Below are positions 1 through 8,107 of a stretch of DNA of 64,000 bases, piece after piece. Under the pieces are notes generated by a model, which was not told the DNA's origin, searched no databases, and was given only the letters and a program-made list of their open reading frames with translations. The position numbers were made by a program, and so were the translations under genes. The DNA comes from an uncultured Flavobacteriaceae bacterium. GTDB taxonomy: Bacteria; Bacteroidota; Bacteroidia; Flavobacteriales; Flavobacteriaceae. The number at the start of each line of letters is the position of its first letter. The first letter of the stretch is position 1. Where the stretch lies: the NCBI GenBank assembly GCA_913065125.1, contig CAJYAG010000002.1, positions 1 through 64,000 of the forward strand, written 5' to 3'.

Positions 1-191
1 CCTAACTTTCTGTTTTCTGTGTCACCTCCCAATTTTCTATTCTCTGTATCACCTCCTAACTTTCTGTTTTCTGTATCGCCTCCCAATTTTCTATTCTCTG
101 TATCACCACCTAACTTTCTGTTTTCTGTGTCACCTCCCAATTTTCTATTCTCTGTATCTCCACCCAGCTTTCTATTTTCTGTATCACCTCC
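1..191. repeat. 27-bp tandem repeat with 54-bp higher-order alternation
   Basis: Seven complete 27-bp units lie between 3 and 191. They alternate between two types: read on the minus strand, one has GAG-AAT-AGA-AAA-TTG and the other GAA-AAY-AGA-AAG-TTA/CTG. The real period is therefore nearer 54 bp. Almost all differences fall at codon third positions of the minus-strand reading frame. The array continues beyond the left edge. Confidence 0.9.
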
Positions 192-455
192 TATTTTCCT
201 TACATCCAAACATTCTTTTCCTGGGAGGTATATTTTTGAAGAAATAATAATTAAAGGCACTTTATAATGAATTGAAAAATTTTTCAATACATCTTCATTA
301 TAATCACCCAACACTGTAAGAACACCTGTATTCTTTTTAATGTTTTGTGTAAATCCTTTATTTTTATTATACTTAATTATTTGTGTATACCCCTTAATAT
401 TAAACATAAATAATAACAGAAAAAATAATACTAAAATTTGCCTCTTTATAATCAT
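1..455 (-). CDS. Secreted protein with exact nine-residue tandem repeats (partial, runs off left edge)
   Basis: The minus strand is open from the ATG at 455 to the window edge, giving 151 codons and no stop. Residues 1-25 look like a Sec signal peptide: positively charged start, a long Leu/Phe stretch, then KGYTQ. Residues 26-88 are a non-repetitive segment. From residue 89 the nine-residue unit GGDTENRKL is repeated seven times without a single amino-acid change up to the edge. The unit is hydrophilic and Gly/Asn-rich. I do not recognise the family. The plus strand is also open across the repeat, but only the minus frame has a start, a signal peptide and a unique N-terminal region. The protein is probably exported; the total repeat number lies outside the window. 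Function unknown. Confidence 0.7.
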   Translation of the reverse strand, partial: MIIKRQILVLFFLLLFMFNIKGYTQIIKYNKNKGFTQNIKKNTGVLTVLGDYNEDVLKNFSIHYKVPLIIISSKIYLPGKECLDVRKIGGDTENRKLGGDTENRKLGGDTENRKLGGDTENRKLGGDTENRKLGGDTENRKLGGDTENRKL

Positions 456-494
456 CTTTTAAGAATATAGATAAAAGTAAAAATTTCTTTTATA

Positions 495-522
495 TAAAAA
501 AATACCTAGTTTTAGGTATTTT
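495..522 (-). terminator. Possible hairpin terminator
   Basis: AATACCTA (501-508) pairs with TAGGTATT (513-520) around a GTTT loop. Read on the minus strand the stem is followed by a run of T. It lies between the tRNA-side terminator and the start of the repeat-protein gene. It could be a second minus-strand terminator or part of that gene's leader. Confidence 0.35.
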
Positions 523-591
523 AGAATTGCTTTGTTATTCTTAATTCAAGAGCTAAATAAATTTAATCCGTATCTATATTTTTTAGAAAAC

Positions 592-623
592 AAAAAAACC
601 AAAGCTTTCGCTTTGGTTTTTTG
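592..623. terminator. Rho-independent terminator (bidirectional) after tRNA-Arg
   Basis: An 11-bp stem (AAAACCAAAGC at 595-605 with its complement at 610-620) encloses a TTTC loop and has A and T runs on either side. It lies 8 bp beyond the 3' end of the minus-strand tRNA gene and most likely ends that transcript. Confidence 0.85.
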
Positions 624-630
624 CTACTTG

Positions 631-704
631 TGACTCCAGAAGGATTCGAACCTTCAACCGTCAGAGCCGAAATCTGATATTCTATCCAGTTGAACTATGG
701 AGCC
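631..704 (-). tRNA. tRNA-Arg (anticodon TCG)
   Basis: A 74-nt cloverleaf can be folded by eye. The 7-bp acceptor stem is GGCTCCA with TGGAGTC, including one G-U pair. The anticodon stem is TCAGA with TCTGA around the loop TTTCGGC, giving anticodon TCG, which reads CGA (and probably other CGN codons). The T arm carries GGTTCGAATCC. The discriminator base is A and CCA is not encoded. The gene lies at the end of a GIY-YIG ORF that reads into it, and 35 nt of its 5' half are duplicated at 978-1031. Confidence 0.93.
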
Positions 705-944
705 TTTTTTTAATATTTCTTTTAAATAATCTCTGCCAATTCCCCATTTAAGGTATTTCTCTCTTTTTCTTGCTTCAACTCTACTGAAAAATTTCTCAGA
801 GTAAACTAAAACCCATGGCAAATAAGCTTTTGTTGATTTTGTTTTTCCGCTATTATGCTCTTTTAATCTTTTCTCAATATCTTTTGTAAAACCTTTATAT
901 AATCTTGAATCTTTTTGACTTTGAATTACATAAACAACAAACAT
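654..944 (-). CDS. Small GIY-YIG nuclease-domain protein reading into tRNA-Arg
   Basis: This is a 96-residue single-domain GIY-YIG protein. The YVI (5-7) and YKG (16-18) motifs form the first catalytic strand pair. A basic helix follows with KRLKEHN (25-31). The PWVLVY strand (43-48) and the conserved Glu of RKRE (E62) come next. The last 16 codons, from G81, lie inside the tRNA-Arg gene, and the stop is a TGA within the tRNA T-arm region. The natural domain probably ends near residue 80, so the tail is a by-product of position. Family members are endonuclease-like, and many short ones have no assigned job. The flanking duplicated tRNA half suggests a small mobile element; this is inference. 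Confidence 0.85.
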   Translation of the reverse strand: MFVVYVIQSQKDSRLYKGFTKDIEKRLKEHNSGKTKSTKAYLPWVLVYSEKFFSRVEARKREKYLKWGIGRDYLKEILKKGSIVQLDRISDFGSDG

Positions 945-977
945 ATAAGTTGATTTTTTAAAAAATATTAATTAAAA

Positions 978-1031
978 AAATCTGATATTCCCTGCCTGCG
1001 GCAGGCAGGTATCCAGTTGAACCATGGAGCC
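978..1031 (-). pseudogene. Broken 5' half of tRNA-Arg, split by a palindrome
   Basis: The minus strand repeats the first ~35 nt of the tRNA-Arg gene at 631-704, from the acceptor 5' strand to the anticodon loop. It has one substitution (position 9, A to G) and a 19-bp insertion in the D-arm region. Similarity stops at ATCAGATTT, that is at the anticodon loop, and AT-rich sequence follows. No 3' half exists here, so it cannot fold as a tRNA. Confidence 0.88.
991..1009. repeat. 19-bp perfect palindrome inserted in tRNA fragment
   Basis: CCTGCCTGC and its exact complement GCAGGCAGG flank a single central G. Comparing the tRNA fragment with the intact tRNA shows that these 19 bp are a clean insertion between TATTC and TATCC (plus-strand reading). 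The GC content contrasts sharply with the surroundings. I noticed no other copy in this window. Confidence 0.9.
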
Positions 1032-1042
1032 ATTATTTAAAT

Positions 1043-1492
1043 TTAAGATAAATTCTTTTTCACTAGAGTAGAGATGGTTTTCCCATCTGCTTGTCCAGCT
1101 AATTCTTTAGAAACCATTCCCATTACCTTCCCCATATCTTTCATTCCGCTTGCTCCTGTTTTTTGAATTGCTGAAATCACAATTTTTTCAACTTCTTCTT
1201 CCGATAAAGCTTCTGGTAAAAATTGCTCTATAATTGCAGCTTCTGCCAATTCGGGTTCTGCTAAATCTTGTCTTCCTTGTTCTAAAAAAATTGCAGCACT
1301 ATCTTTACGTTGCTTTACTTGTTTCTGTAAAATTTTCAACTCTAAATCTTCTGGCAATTCATTTCCTGCTCCATTTTCAGTCTTCGCTAATAAAATAGCC
1401 GACTTAACTGCTCTTAATGCTTGTAAAGCAACCGTATCTTTCGATTTCATTGCTGCCTTAAGTTGATTCATTATTAATTTTTCTAAACTCAT
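1043..1492 (-). CDS. yqeY: GatB/YqeY domain protein
   Basis: A 149-residue protein of the YqeY family, related to the C-terminal tRNA-interacting domain of GatB. It has the usual small-family length, the N-terminal helical segment (MNQLKAAMKSKD, LRAVKSAIL) and the C-terminal MGKVMGMVSKEL-type motif that matches KxMGKVM-x(n)-ADG signatures; ADGKTIS is at 135-141. The precise role is not established. A perfect -7 element stands just upstream, and a terminator separates it from ftsZ, so it is probably transcribed on its own. The tRNA fragment begins 12 bp after its stop. Confidence 0.9.
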   Translation of the reverse strand: MSLEKLIMNQLKAAMKSKDTVALQALRAVKSAILLAKTENGAGNELPEDLELKILQKQVKQRKDSAAIFLEQGRQDLAEPELAEAAIIEQFLPEALSEEEVEKIVISAIQKTGASGMKDMGKVMGMVSKELAGQADGKTISTLVKKNLS

Positions 1493-1511
1493 TTTCTTGC
1501 TTTTTGGACTA

Positions 1512-1519
1512 CAAATATA
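1512..1519 (-). promoter_or_regulatory. -7 promoter element for yqeY
   Basis: The minus strand reads TATATTTG, a perfect match to the Bacteroidota TAnnTTTG element, 20 bp upstream of the yqeY ATG. No clear -33 TTG was seen. Confidence 0.6.
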
Positions 1520-1523
1520 GGCA

Positions 1524-1560
1524 TAAAAAAAATTCCTAATCTCTTAGGAATTTTAAAAAA
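1524..1560. terminator. Rho-independent terminator at the end of the dcw operon
   Basis: AAAATTCCTAA (1529-1539) pairs with TTAGGAATTTT (1544-1554) around a TCTC loop, flanked by A and T runs. On the minus strand it lies about 50 bp past the ftsZ stop. Confidence 0.8.
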
Positions 1561-1607
1561 ATAATCAAGTAATTTAGGGAATAGTTGATTGTTTTTTTTA
1601 AAAATTA

Positions 1608-3503
1608 TTAATCTACATTATCGTGCAAAAATGAGTTATTAGATCTTAATTGTGCTTCATCATTTGCATCTGTACTTAATGTAGTTTTTGATTTACTTAA
1701 ATCAGAATTCACCTCATCTAAATCTACACCCAATCTTCTATATGCTGGTTGCTTTTCTATCTCATCTATGTTTTTATGTACCTGATCAGCAAACTTATAG
1801 TTAAATCCTTTCATTTTTTGACGGCGTAATTCTGCTGTTTTTTCAAGCTCTGAAATAGTAATACTTAACGGAGAAATTTCTTCAGAAATAGTCTCTATTT
1901 CTTCAACTTTTTTTGTTTTTATCGTAAATGATAACTCTTCATCTTCTTTAACAACGCTTTGTTTTTGTTGACTTAACATAGAGCTTTTTCCAATAGTTGG
2001 TTCTGTATCAAAATCTTCTAAAACATATCTTTTCTCAACAACATCTGTAGCTTCTGCTACAATCTCGGTAGCATCATTCACTTCAATTTCATTTACATCA
2101 TCAATAGATAAATCGAAACGAACCTCTTTGGATTCTGGCTTAATTTCTTCATAACTGTTTAATGGTAAATCAAACAACGTTTCCATTTGAATTGGAGCTG
2201 ATTTTTCTTCAACAACTTCTTCTATAGTTGGCGTTGCATCTGTAATAATAAAATCATCATCAAAAACTGTTTCGTCTTGAATCTCATCATAAACTACATC
2301 AATATTATTGATGAATTCTGTTGTTGGAGTCAATGTTGTTTTCTCTTCCACAACATCTTCTTCTAAAACATGAACAATTTTAGCTTCTGGCTTACTTGAT
2401 GTTGGTGTATCTAAAGTACTAGATTTAGTAACTGTTTTTTCAGAAAAATCATAGGTTGCTTTTTGTTCATCTTCTAACGTATGAATAATTTTTTTAACCT
2501 CTGTATTTGTAATTGTACTTTGCTGATCTGCAGCAAAACCTGTTGCAACAATTGTTACAGAAATGGCATCTCCTAGCGCTTCATCTTCACCAATTCCCAT
2601 AATAATATTTGCATCATAACCTGCTTCTATCTGAATATAATCGTTTATTTCACCGATTTCATCCAAAGTAACTTCATCAACACCAGAAACAATTAACAAC
2701 AATACGTTTTTGGCTCCTGTAATTTTATTATCGTTTAACAACGGAGAATCCAACGCTTTTACTATGGCATTTTTACCTCTGTTTACACCCGATTCTTTTG
2801 CAGAACCCATAATTGCTGTTCCACTATTAGAAAGCACGGTTTTAGCATCATGTAAATCGATGTTTTGTTTGTAATGATGTGTAATTACTTCTGCAATTCC
2901 TTTTGCAGCTGTAGACAAAACTTCATCCGCTTTAGAGAAACCAGCTTTAAACCCTAAATTCCCATAAACTTCTCTTAATTTATTGTTATTGATGACAATT
3001 AAAGAATCTACATTATTTCTTAATGTATCTATTCCAATTTGAGCTTGATTTGAGCGCATTCTTCCTTCAAATTGAAAAGGCATTGTAACAATACCAACGG
3101 TTAAAATATCCATGTCTTTGGCTATTTTAGCAATTATTGGTGCAGCACCTGTTCCGGTTCCACCACCCATCCCGGCAGTTATAAAAACCATTTTGGTTTG
3201 CGTGCTTAACATTTGCTGAATTTCAATCAAACTTTCTTGAGCTGCTTTTTCTCCAACTTCTGGATTTGCACCAGCACCTAAACCAGACGTTAAGTTTGCA
3301 CCTAATTGTATTTTATTTGGAATTGCACTATTTTCTAATGCTTGTGCATCTGTATTACAGATTACAAAATCTACTCCTTTAATATCTTGCTGAAACATAT
3401 GATTTACAGCATTACTTCCACCACCACCAACACCAATTACTTTAATAGTATTTGATTGTGATTTTGGCATTTCAAATGAAATGTTATCGAATTCATCGCT
3501 CAT
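1608..3503 (-). CDS. ftsZ: Cell division GTPase FtsZ, long C-terminal extension
   Basis: FtsZ polymerises into the division ring at mid-cell. The nucleotide site is visible as GVGGGGSN (24-31) and the tubulin signature [10 protein letters not shown] (113-122). The T7 synergy loop NIDLHD is at 214-219. The conserved core ends near residue 330. About 255 residues of acidic, Glu/Thr-rich, apparently disordered linker follow. The conserved C-terminal peptide seems to be [10 protein letters not shown] at 586-595, followed by another 36 residues. At 631 aa the protein is far longer than E. coli FtsZ (383), which fits the flavobacterial type. It is the last gene of the dcw operon; 53 bp separate it from ftsA. 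Confidence 0.97.
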   Translation of the reverse strand: MSDEFDNISFEMPKSQSNTIKVIGVGGGGSNAVNHMFQQDIKGVDFVICNTDAQALENSAIPNKIQLGANLTSGLGAGANPEVGEKAAQESLIEIQQMLSTQTKMVFITAGMGGGTGTGAAPIIAKIAKDMDILTVGIVTMPFQFEGRMRSNQAQIGIDTLRNNVDSLIVINNNKLREVYGNLGFKAGFSKADEVLSTAAKGIAEVITHHYKQNIDLHDAKTVLSNSGTAIMGSAKESGVNRGKNAIVKALDSPLLNDNKITGAKNVLLLIVSGVDEVTLDEIGEINDYIQIEAGYDANIIMGIGEDEALGDAISVTIVATGFAADQQSTITNTEVKKIIHTLEDEQKATYDFSEKTVTKSSTLDTPTSSKPEAKIVHVLEEDVVEEKTTLTPTTEFINNIDVVYDEIQDETVFDDDFIITDATPTIEEVVEEKSAPIQMETLFDLPLNSYEEIKPESKEVRFDLSIDDVNEIEVNDATEIVAEATDVVEKRYVLEDFDTEPTIGKSSMLSQQKQSVVKEDEELSFTIKTKKVEEIETISEEISPLSITISELEKTAELRRQKMKGFNYKFADQVHKNIDEIEKQPAYRRLGVDLDEVNSDLSKSKTTLSTDANDEAQLRSNNSFLHDNVD

Positions 3504-3556
3504 AATAACTTTTCTATTTTATAGGGTTTATATATTATTTTTTATTCTTTAATTCT

Positions 3557-4873
3557 TTATTCTGCGTTGTCTAAAAATTCTTTGAAACGCTCTGTAAACT
3601 TGTCGAAAAAGGATTTTCTTTTTTCAACCGGTTTTTCTTCTATTTTTACTTCTTCTGAAGTAGCTGCATTTGCTATTTCTTCTTCCGTTTTTTCTGCAAC
3701 AAACTCTTTTCCTTCTTTCTCTAAACCTTCCATCAACAAACCAACTGCGGTTGCGTAAGCCGGACTAGAAAGTGCTTCATCAGAATCTCCTGCTAAATGC
3801 TCGTTTGGATACCCAATTCTTGCATCCATTCCGGTGATATATTCTACCAACTGACGTAAATGTTTTAATTGTGCTCCACCACCTGTTAATACAATTCCGG
3901 CAATTAGTTTGCCCTTTGCTGTTTCGTGTCCGTAGTTTTTAATCTCTAAATACACGTGCTCTATAATTTCCTGAACTCTTGCATGTATAATTTTAGACAA
4001 ATTCTTTAACGTAATTTCTTTTGGTTCTCTTCCTCTTAATCCCGGAATTGAAACAATTTCTGTTTCTTTATTTTCTCCTGGCCACGCAGAACCAAATTTT
4101 ATCTTTAATAATTCAGCTTGCTTTTCAATAATTGAGCAACCTTCTTTTATGTCTTCCGTAATTACTCCTCCACCAAACGGGATCACTGCTGTATGACGAA
4201 TAATTCCGTCTTTAAAAATGGCTAAATCTGTTGTTCCGCCTCCTATATCAATCAATGCAACACCTGCTTCTTTTTCTTCTTGACTCAATACAGCTGATGC
4301 TGATGCTAAAGGTTCTAGTGTGATATCAGATAAATCTAAACCTGCACTTTTTACACAACGACCAATATTTCTTATTGATGAAACCTGGCCAACAACAACA
4401 TGAAAATTAGCCTCTAACCTTCCGCCGTACATTCCAATAGGTTCCTTGATTTCTCCTTGACTATCCACTTTAAATTCTTGCGGCAACACATGAATAATTT
4501 CTTCTCCAGGAAGCATTACCAATTTATGAACTTGGTTTACCAAATTATCGATATCATTCACATCAATAACTTCTTCAGCATTATTTCTTGTGATATAATC
4601 ACTATGATGTAAACTTCTAATATGTTGCCCAGCAATCCCAACGACTACATCCTCAATTTTTTGTCCAGAAACACTTTCTGCTTCTTCAACAGCTTGTTGA
4701 ATAGACTGAATTGTTTGTGTAATATTACTTACAACACCTCTTTTTACCCCTAAACTTTTAGCTTTACCAATACCTAAAATTTCTAATTTATTGTATTCGT
4801 TTTTCTTACCAATCATGGCAACAATTTTGGTTGTACCAATATCAAGACCTACTGCTATTTTATTGTTTTCCAT
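3557..4873 (-). CDS. ftsA: Cell division protein FtsA
   Basis: An actin-like ATPase that tethers FtsZ to the membrane. Phosphate loop 1 is GLDIGTTK (9-16), phosphate loop 2 is LIDIGGGTTD (207-216), and an adenosine motif LTGGGAQL lies further on. The last ~20 residues (KSFFDKFTERFKEFLD) form a plausible amphipathic membrane-targeting helix, as in the family. It starts 6 bp after the ftsQ stop and precedes ftsZ, the normal order. Confidence 0.97.
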   Translation of the reverse strand: MENNKIAVGLDIGTTKIVAMIGKKNEYNKLEILGIGKAKSLGVKRGVVSNITQTIQSIQQAVEEAESVSGQKIEDVVVGIAGQHIRSLHHSDYITRNNAEEVIDVNDIDNLVNQVHKLVMLPGEEIIHVLPQEFKVDSQGEIKEPIGMYGGRLEANFHVVVGQVSSIRNIGRCVKSAGLDLSDITLEPLASASAVLSQEEKEAGVALIDIGGGTTDLAIFKDGIIRHTAVIPFGGGVITEDIKEGCSIIEKQAELLKIKFGSAWPGENKETEIVSIPGLRGREPKEITLKNLSKIIHARVQEIIEHVYLEIKNYGHETAKGKLIAGIVLTGGGAQLKHLRQLVEYITGMDARIGYPNEHLAGDSDEALSSPAYATAVGLLMEGLEKEGKEFVAEKTEEEIANAATSEEVKIEEKPVEKRKSFFDKFTERFKEFLDNAE

Positions 4874-4879
4874 CTTGTC

Positions 4880-5599
4880 TTATTTTGCGCACACAACTTG
4901 GTTGTGATATTTTAAATTTATTGTTTTGTACTGTTCAATTGTTTTATCAACAAATGCCTTATTATAAAATGCCTTTAATTTTTTAAATTTCACCTTAGTA
5001 TCTTCTAAAAAACCGAACTCAATTTTATATTGCCCGCTCCTAACGCTTAAAATAAATTCATTATTCTGCGTTTTATGTATACCAATAATTTCTTTTTTTA
5101 AAAAATCATCAGCTAAAATTACATTTACAAACTTTGTAAATTCTTGTAAATTTCCTTTATTTATAGCACCTGTTATCAGTATTACTCTTGCCGAATAGTT
5201 ATCTGACAACGGAACCTCAAACCCGTGTTTATCAATATAATAAGACGAATCAACATTGTTAATTCTTGCGATTGGCGTGCGTTGTTTTACTGTTGTTTTT
5301 AACACACCATCTATCGTGTAAAATACCGTTGCACTTTCTATATATGGATTTGAAAGTACAGCATGTTCTAGCTCTTGTAAATCTATGACAGATTTTGGTT
5401 GTTTTTTAAGCTCTTTATTATTTTGTATTAACAATTTATTAACCATTTCTTGTGTTAAAAAATCATTTGGACCTTCAGTAAATTCTATGGTTATTTTTTT
5501 TATTTTTTTATTCGAATTTTTAACCGAAGAGAAACTATATAAAAACACCAAAGATGCTATTAACAGTATAAAAAACAGATATGTTGCAGCTTTTTTCAC
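4880..5599 (-). CDS. ftsQ: Cell division protein FtsQ (divisome, bitopic)
   Basis: A 239-residue protein with one N-terminal membrane helix (about 6-25) and a periplasmic domain. The segment from ~35 (KKITIEFTEGPNDFLT to YIESATVFYTIDG) fits a divergent POTRA domain. Sequence identity to proteobacterial FtsQ is low, so the call rests on size, topology and its place between murC and ftsA. Its ATG directly follows the murC stop. Confidence 0.87.
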   Translation of the reverse strand: MKKAATYLFFILLIASLVFLYSFSSVKNSNKKIKKITIEFTEGPNDFLTQEMVNKLLIQNNKELKKQPKSVIDLQELEHAVLSNPYIESATVFYTIDGVLKTTVKQRTPIARINNVDSSYYIDKHGFEVPLSDNYSARVILITGAINKGNLQEFTKFVNVILADDFLKKEIIGIHKTQNNEFILSVRSGQYKIEFGFLEDTKVKFKKLKAFYNKAFVDKTIEQYKTINLKYHNQVVCAK

Positions 5600-6946
5600 T
5601 TAGTTTATTTTCTTTTGATTTATTTCTTTTACCACATCATTTATCAAAACACCAATATCTCCTGCTCCAATCATCACAATAACTTTTGCGGATGATTTTT
5701 GAATCTCTGTAATTACATTATTTTTTTCTACTACTTTTTTACTTTTTGAATTGATTTTACGCAACAACCATTCAGAATTTACCCCTTCAATTGGCAATTC
5801 TCTCGCTGGATAAATATCCAACAACAATACTTCGTCAAATTTTGAAAGCTCGGTGGCAAAACCATCTACAAAATCTTTGGTTCTGCTAAATAAATGTGGT
5901 TGAAAAACCGCCAAGACTTTTTCGTTTGGATACATTTCTCTTACCGAATTTTCTACTGCTTTTATTTCTGTTGGATGATGCGCATAATCATCAATCAACA
6001 CTAATTCTGGTGTGTTAATTTTATACGAAAATCTACGTTGTACTCCTTTAAACGTTTTTAATTGCTCTTTAATTAACGCTAACGGAATTCCATATTCATT
6101 TGCCATTGCTAAAGCAGCTAAAGCGTTCATTACATTGTGTTTTCCTGGCAAATAGAATTCAATATTTTTTATAGTTTCTGTTGGCGTTTGTACATCAAAA
6201 ATGTATTTACCTCTTTCAATTTTAAGATTAAATGCCTTGTAATCTGCAGCTTCCTCAATAGCGTAGGTCAGCCCTTCAATTGGCAATCCTTTGGCAACGA
6301 TTAATTTGTCTGACACTTTATTTGAAAAATCATTGAACGTTTTTATCAACTCATTATGGTCTCCATAAATATCTAAATGATCTGCATCCATAGATATTAC
6401 ACAGGCAATATTTGGCGATAATTGTAAAAAAGAACGATCAAACTCATCGGCTTCCACAACCGAAACTTTATCTTCTCCTAAAATTAAATTCGAGTTATAA
6501 TTCTCTGCAATTCCGCCTAAAAAGGAAGTCGCTTTACTTGGCTGCATAATATGCCCTAAAATTGATGATGTTGTCGTTTTTCCATGTGTTCCTGCAACTG
6601 CCAAACAAAACGTGTTTTCGGTTATTTTTCCTAAAATTTCCGCACGCTTTAAAATAGTAAATCCTTCTTTTTTTAAATACTTATATTCTACATGATCTTT
6701 CGGAATTGCTGGCGTAAACACCACCAATGTTTTTTCTTTTGACAGAAAATCTGTTGGAATATGCTCTACAGCATCTTCAAAATGAATTGCAATTCCCAAT
6801 GCTGACAAACCACTTGTAATGTTTGTTGGCGTCTTGTCGTAACCGGCAACATTTTTACCATTTGCTTTAAAATAACGCGCAAGTGCACTCATACCGATTC
6901 CGCCGATACCTATAAAATAAACGTTATGTATAGTATTTAAATTCAT
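5600..6946 (-). CDS. murC: UDP-N-acetylmuramate--L-alanine ligase MurC
   Basis: It adds L-Ala to UDP-MurNAc, the first peptide step of peptidoglycan synthesis, in the cytoplasm. The N-terminal nucleotide-binding motif is GIGGIGMSAL (13-22). The ATP loop GTHGKTTT is at 119-126 and the DDYAHHPTE motif of the Mur ligase C-terminal part is present. Its 448 residues match the family. The stop abuts the ftsQ start. A dispersed palindrome fills the 63-bp gap to murG upstream. Confidence 0.97.
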   Translation of the reverse strand: MNLNTIHNVYFIGIGGIGMSALARYFKANGKNVAGYDKTPTNITSGLSALGIAIHFEDAVEHIPTDFLSKEKTLVVFTPAIPKDHVEYKYLKKEGFTILKRAEILGKITENTFCLAVAGTHGKTTTSSILGHIMQPSKATSFLGGIAENYNSNLILGEDKVSVVEADEFDRSFLQLSPNIACVISMDADHLDIYGDHNELIKTFNDFSNKVSDKLIVAKGLPIEGLTYAIEEAADYKAFNLKIERGKYIFDVQTPTETIKNIEFYLPGKHNVMNALAALAMANEYGIPLALIKEQLKTFKGVQRRFSYKINTPELVLIDDYAHHPTEIKAVENSVREMYPNEKVLAVFQPHLFSRTKDFVDGFATELSKFDEVLLLDIYPARELPIEGVNSEWLLRKINSKSKKVVEKNNVITEIQKSSAKVIVMIGAGDIGVLINDVVKEINQKKIN

Positions 6947-6961
6947 ATTACGTGTCTGTTT

Positions 6962-7003
6962 GAGCGGAGTCGAGACCTACTAAATCTCTCGACTCCGCTC
7001 GAG
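6962..7003. repeat. Dispersed palindrome, inverted pair, inside dcw operon
   Basis: GAGCGGAGTCGAGA (6962-6975) and its exact complement TCTCGACTCCGCTC (6987-7000) form a 14-bp stem with an 11-nt loop. This fills most of the murG-murC gap. It is one of seven related copies seen in this window. As RNA it would make a strong hairpin between two operon genes. Confidence 0.85.
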
Positions 7004-7009
7004 GAAACA

Positions 7010-8107
7010 TCATTCTTTATTTAATAATTTTTCTATCTCGTTCACAATTTGACTTGTTGCATTTGGCAAAGCCAACTCATTAATATTTTCACTTAAACTT
7101 TGTTGTTTTCCTTTGTCTTTCATCAACGTTTCAAAAACAATTGGAAACGTTTCTAACTCACTTTCTTTTAGCAAAATTGCTCCGTGTTTATCTGCAATTG
7201 ATTTTGCATTTTTAGTTTGATGATCTTCTGCAACATTTGGCGATGGAATAAAAATAGTTGGTTTTCCCACAATACATAATTCTGACACCGAACTTGCTCC
7301 AGCTCTAGAAATAATAATATCTGCTGCAGCATAGGCTAAATCCATTCTGTTTAAAAATTGATGTACTTGTACATTTTCATTTTTATTGTATTGCTGATAT
7401 TCATCAACATATAACTTCCCACATTGCCAAATCAGTTGAATAGCTTGTTCTTTAAAAAAGGCTAATTGTTCTTCAACCAATTGATTGATTCTTCTTGCTC
7501 CTAAGCTTCCGCCTAAAACCAATATTGTTTTTTTAGCTGCATCTAATTCATAAAAACTTAACGCCTCTTCTTTTTTATTATGAATCGTTAATAAATCTTG
7601 TCTTACAGGGTTTCCTGTTTTTACAATTTTATCGGCAGGAAAAAATCGCTCTAAATTATCATAAGCCACACAAATTGATTTCGCTTTCTTCCCTAATAAT
7701 TTATTGGTAATTCCTGGATACGAATTTTGTTCTTGTATCAACGTCGGAATCCCTTTTCTGTTTGCAATCATAAGCGTTGGACCACTTGCAAATCCGCCAG
7801 TTCCAATCGCTATTGTTGGTTTAAATTCTCTGATAATTCTAGATGCTTTCCACAAACTACTAATCAGCTTAAAAGGAAATGATAAATTTTTCAAGGTCAG
7901 TTTTCTCTGAATTCCAGAAATCCACAATCCTTTTATTTCATATCCAGCTTGCGGGACTTTTTCCATTTCCATTTTATCTTTTGCGCCAACAAACAAAAAT
8001 TTTGCATCAGGATAGCGCAACTTTAATTCGTTTGCAATCGCAATCGCCGGATAAATATGTCCGCCTGTTCCACCGCCACTTATTAGAATGTTAATCGATC
8101 GCTTCAT
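7010..8107 (-). CDS. murG: UDP-GlcNAc:lipid I N-acetylglucosaminyltransferase MurG
   Basis: It transfers GlcNAc to lipid I, giving lipid II, at the inner face of the membrane. The glycine-rich motif [11 protein letters not shown] is at 11-21. The UDP-sugar part shows GGSLGARR and [12 protein letters not shown], as expected for a GT28 enzyme. The length of 365 is normal. The start codon lies within the 3' end of ftsW (17-bp overlap), consistent with coupled translation. Confidence 0.97.
   Translation of the reverse strand: MKRSINILISGGGTGGHIYPAIAIANELKLRYPDAKFLFVGAKDKMEMEKVPQAGYEIKGLWISGIQRKLTLKNLSFPFKLISSLWKASRIIREFKPTIAIGTGGFASGPTLMIANRKGIPTLIQEQNSYPGITNKLLGKKAKSICVAYDNLERFFPADKIVKTGNPVRQDLLTIHNKKEEALSFYELDAAKKTILVLGGSLGARRINQLVEEQLAFFKEQAIQLIWQCGKLYVDEYQQYNKNENVQVHQFLNRMDLAYAAADIIISRAGASSVSELCIVGKPTIFIPSPNVAEDHQTKNAKSIADKHGAILLKESELETFPIVFETLMKDKGKQQSLSENINELALPNATSQIVNEIEKLLNKE

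Noticed and set aside
1..191. CRISPR array
   Set aside because: The units are contiguous 27-mers with no spacers between them, and they encode a continuous peptide.
19..267. Plus-strand ORF of SPPNFLFSV repeats
   Set aside because: It is the complement of the minus-strand repeat gene. It has no convincing start context or signal peptide, and ends just after the repeat, while the minus frame has a full N-terminus.
978..1031. Second functional tRNA-Arg
   Set aside because: Only the 5' half is present and the D arm is broken by a 19-bp palindrome.
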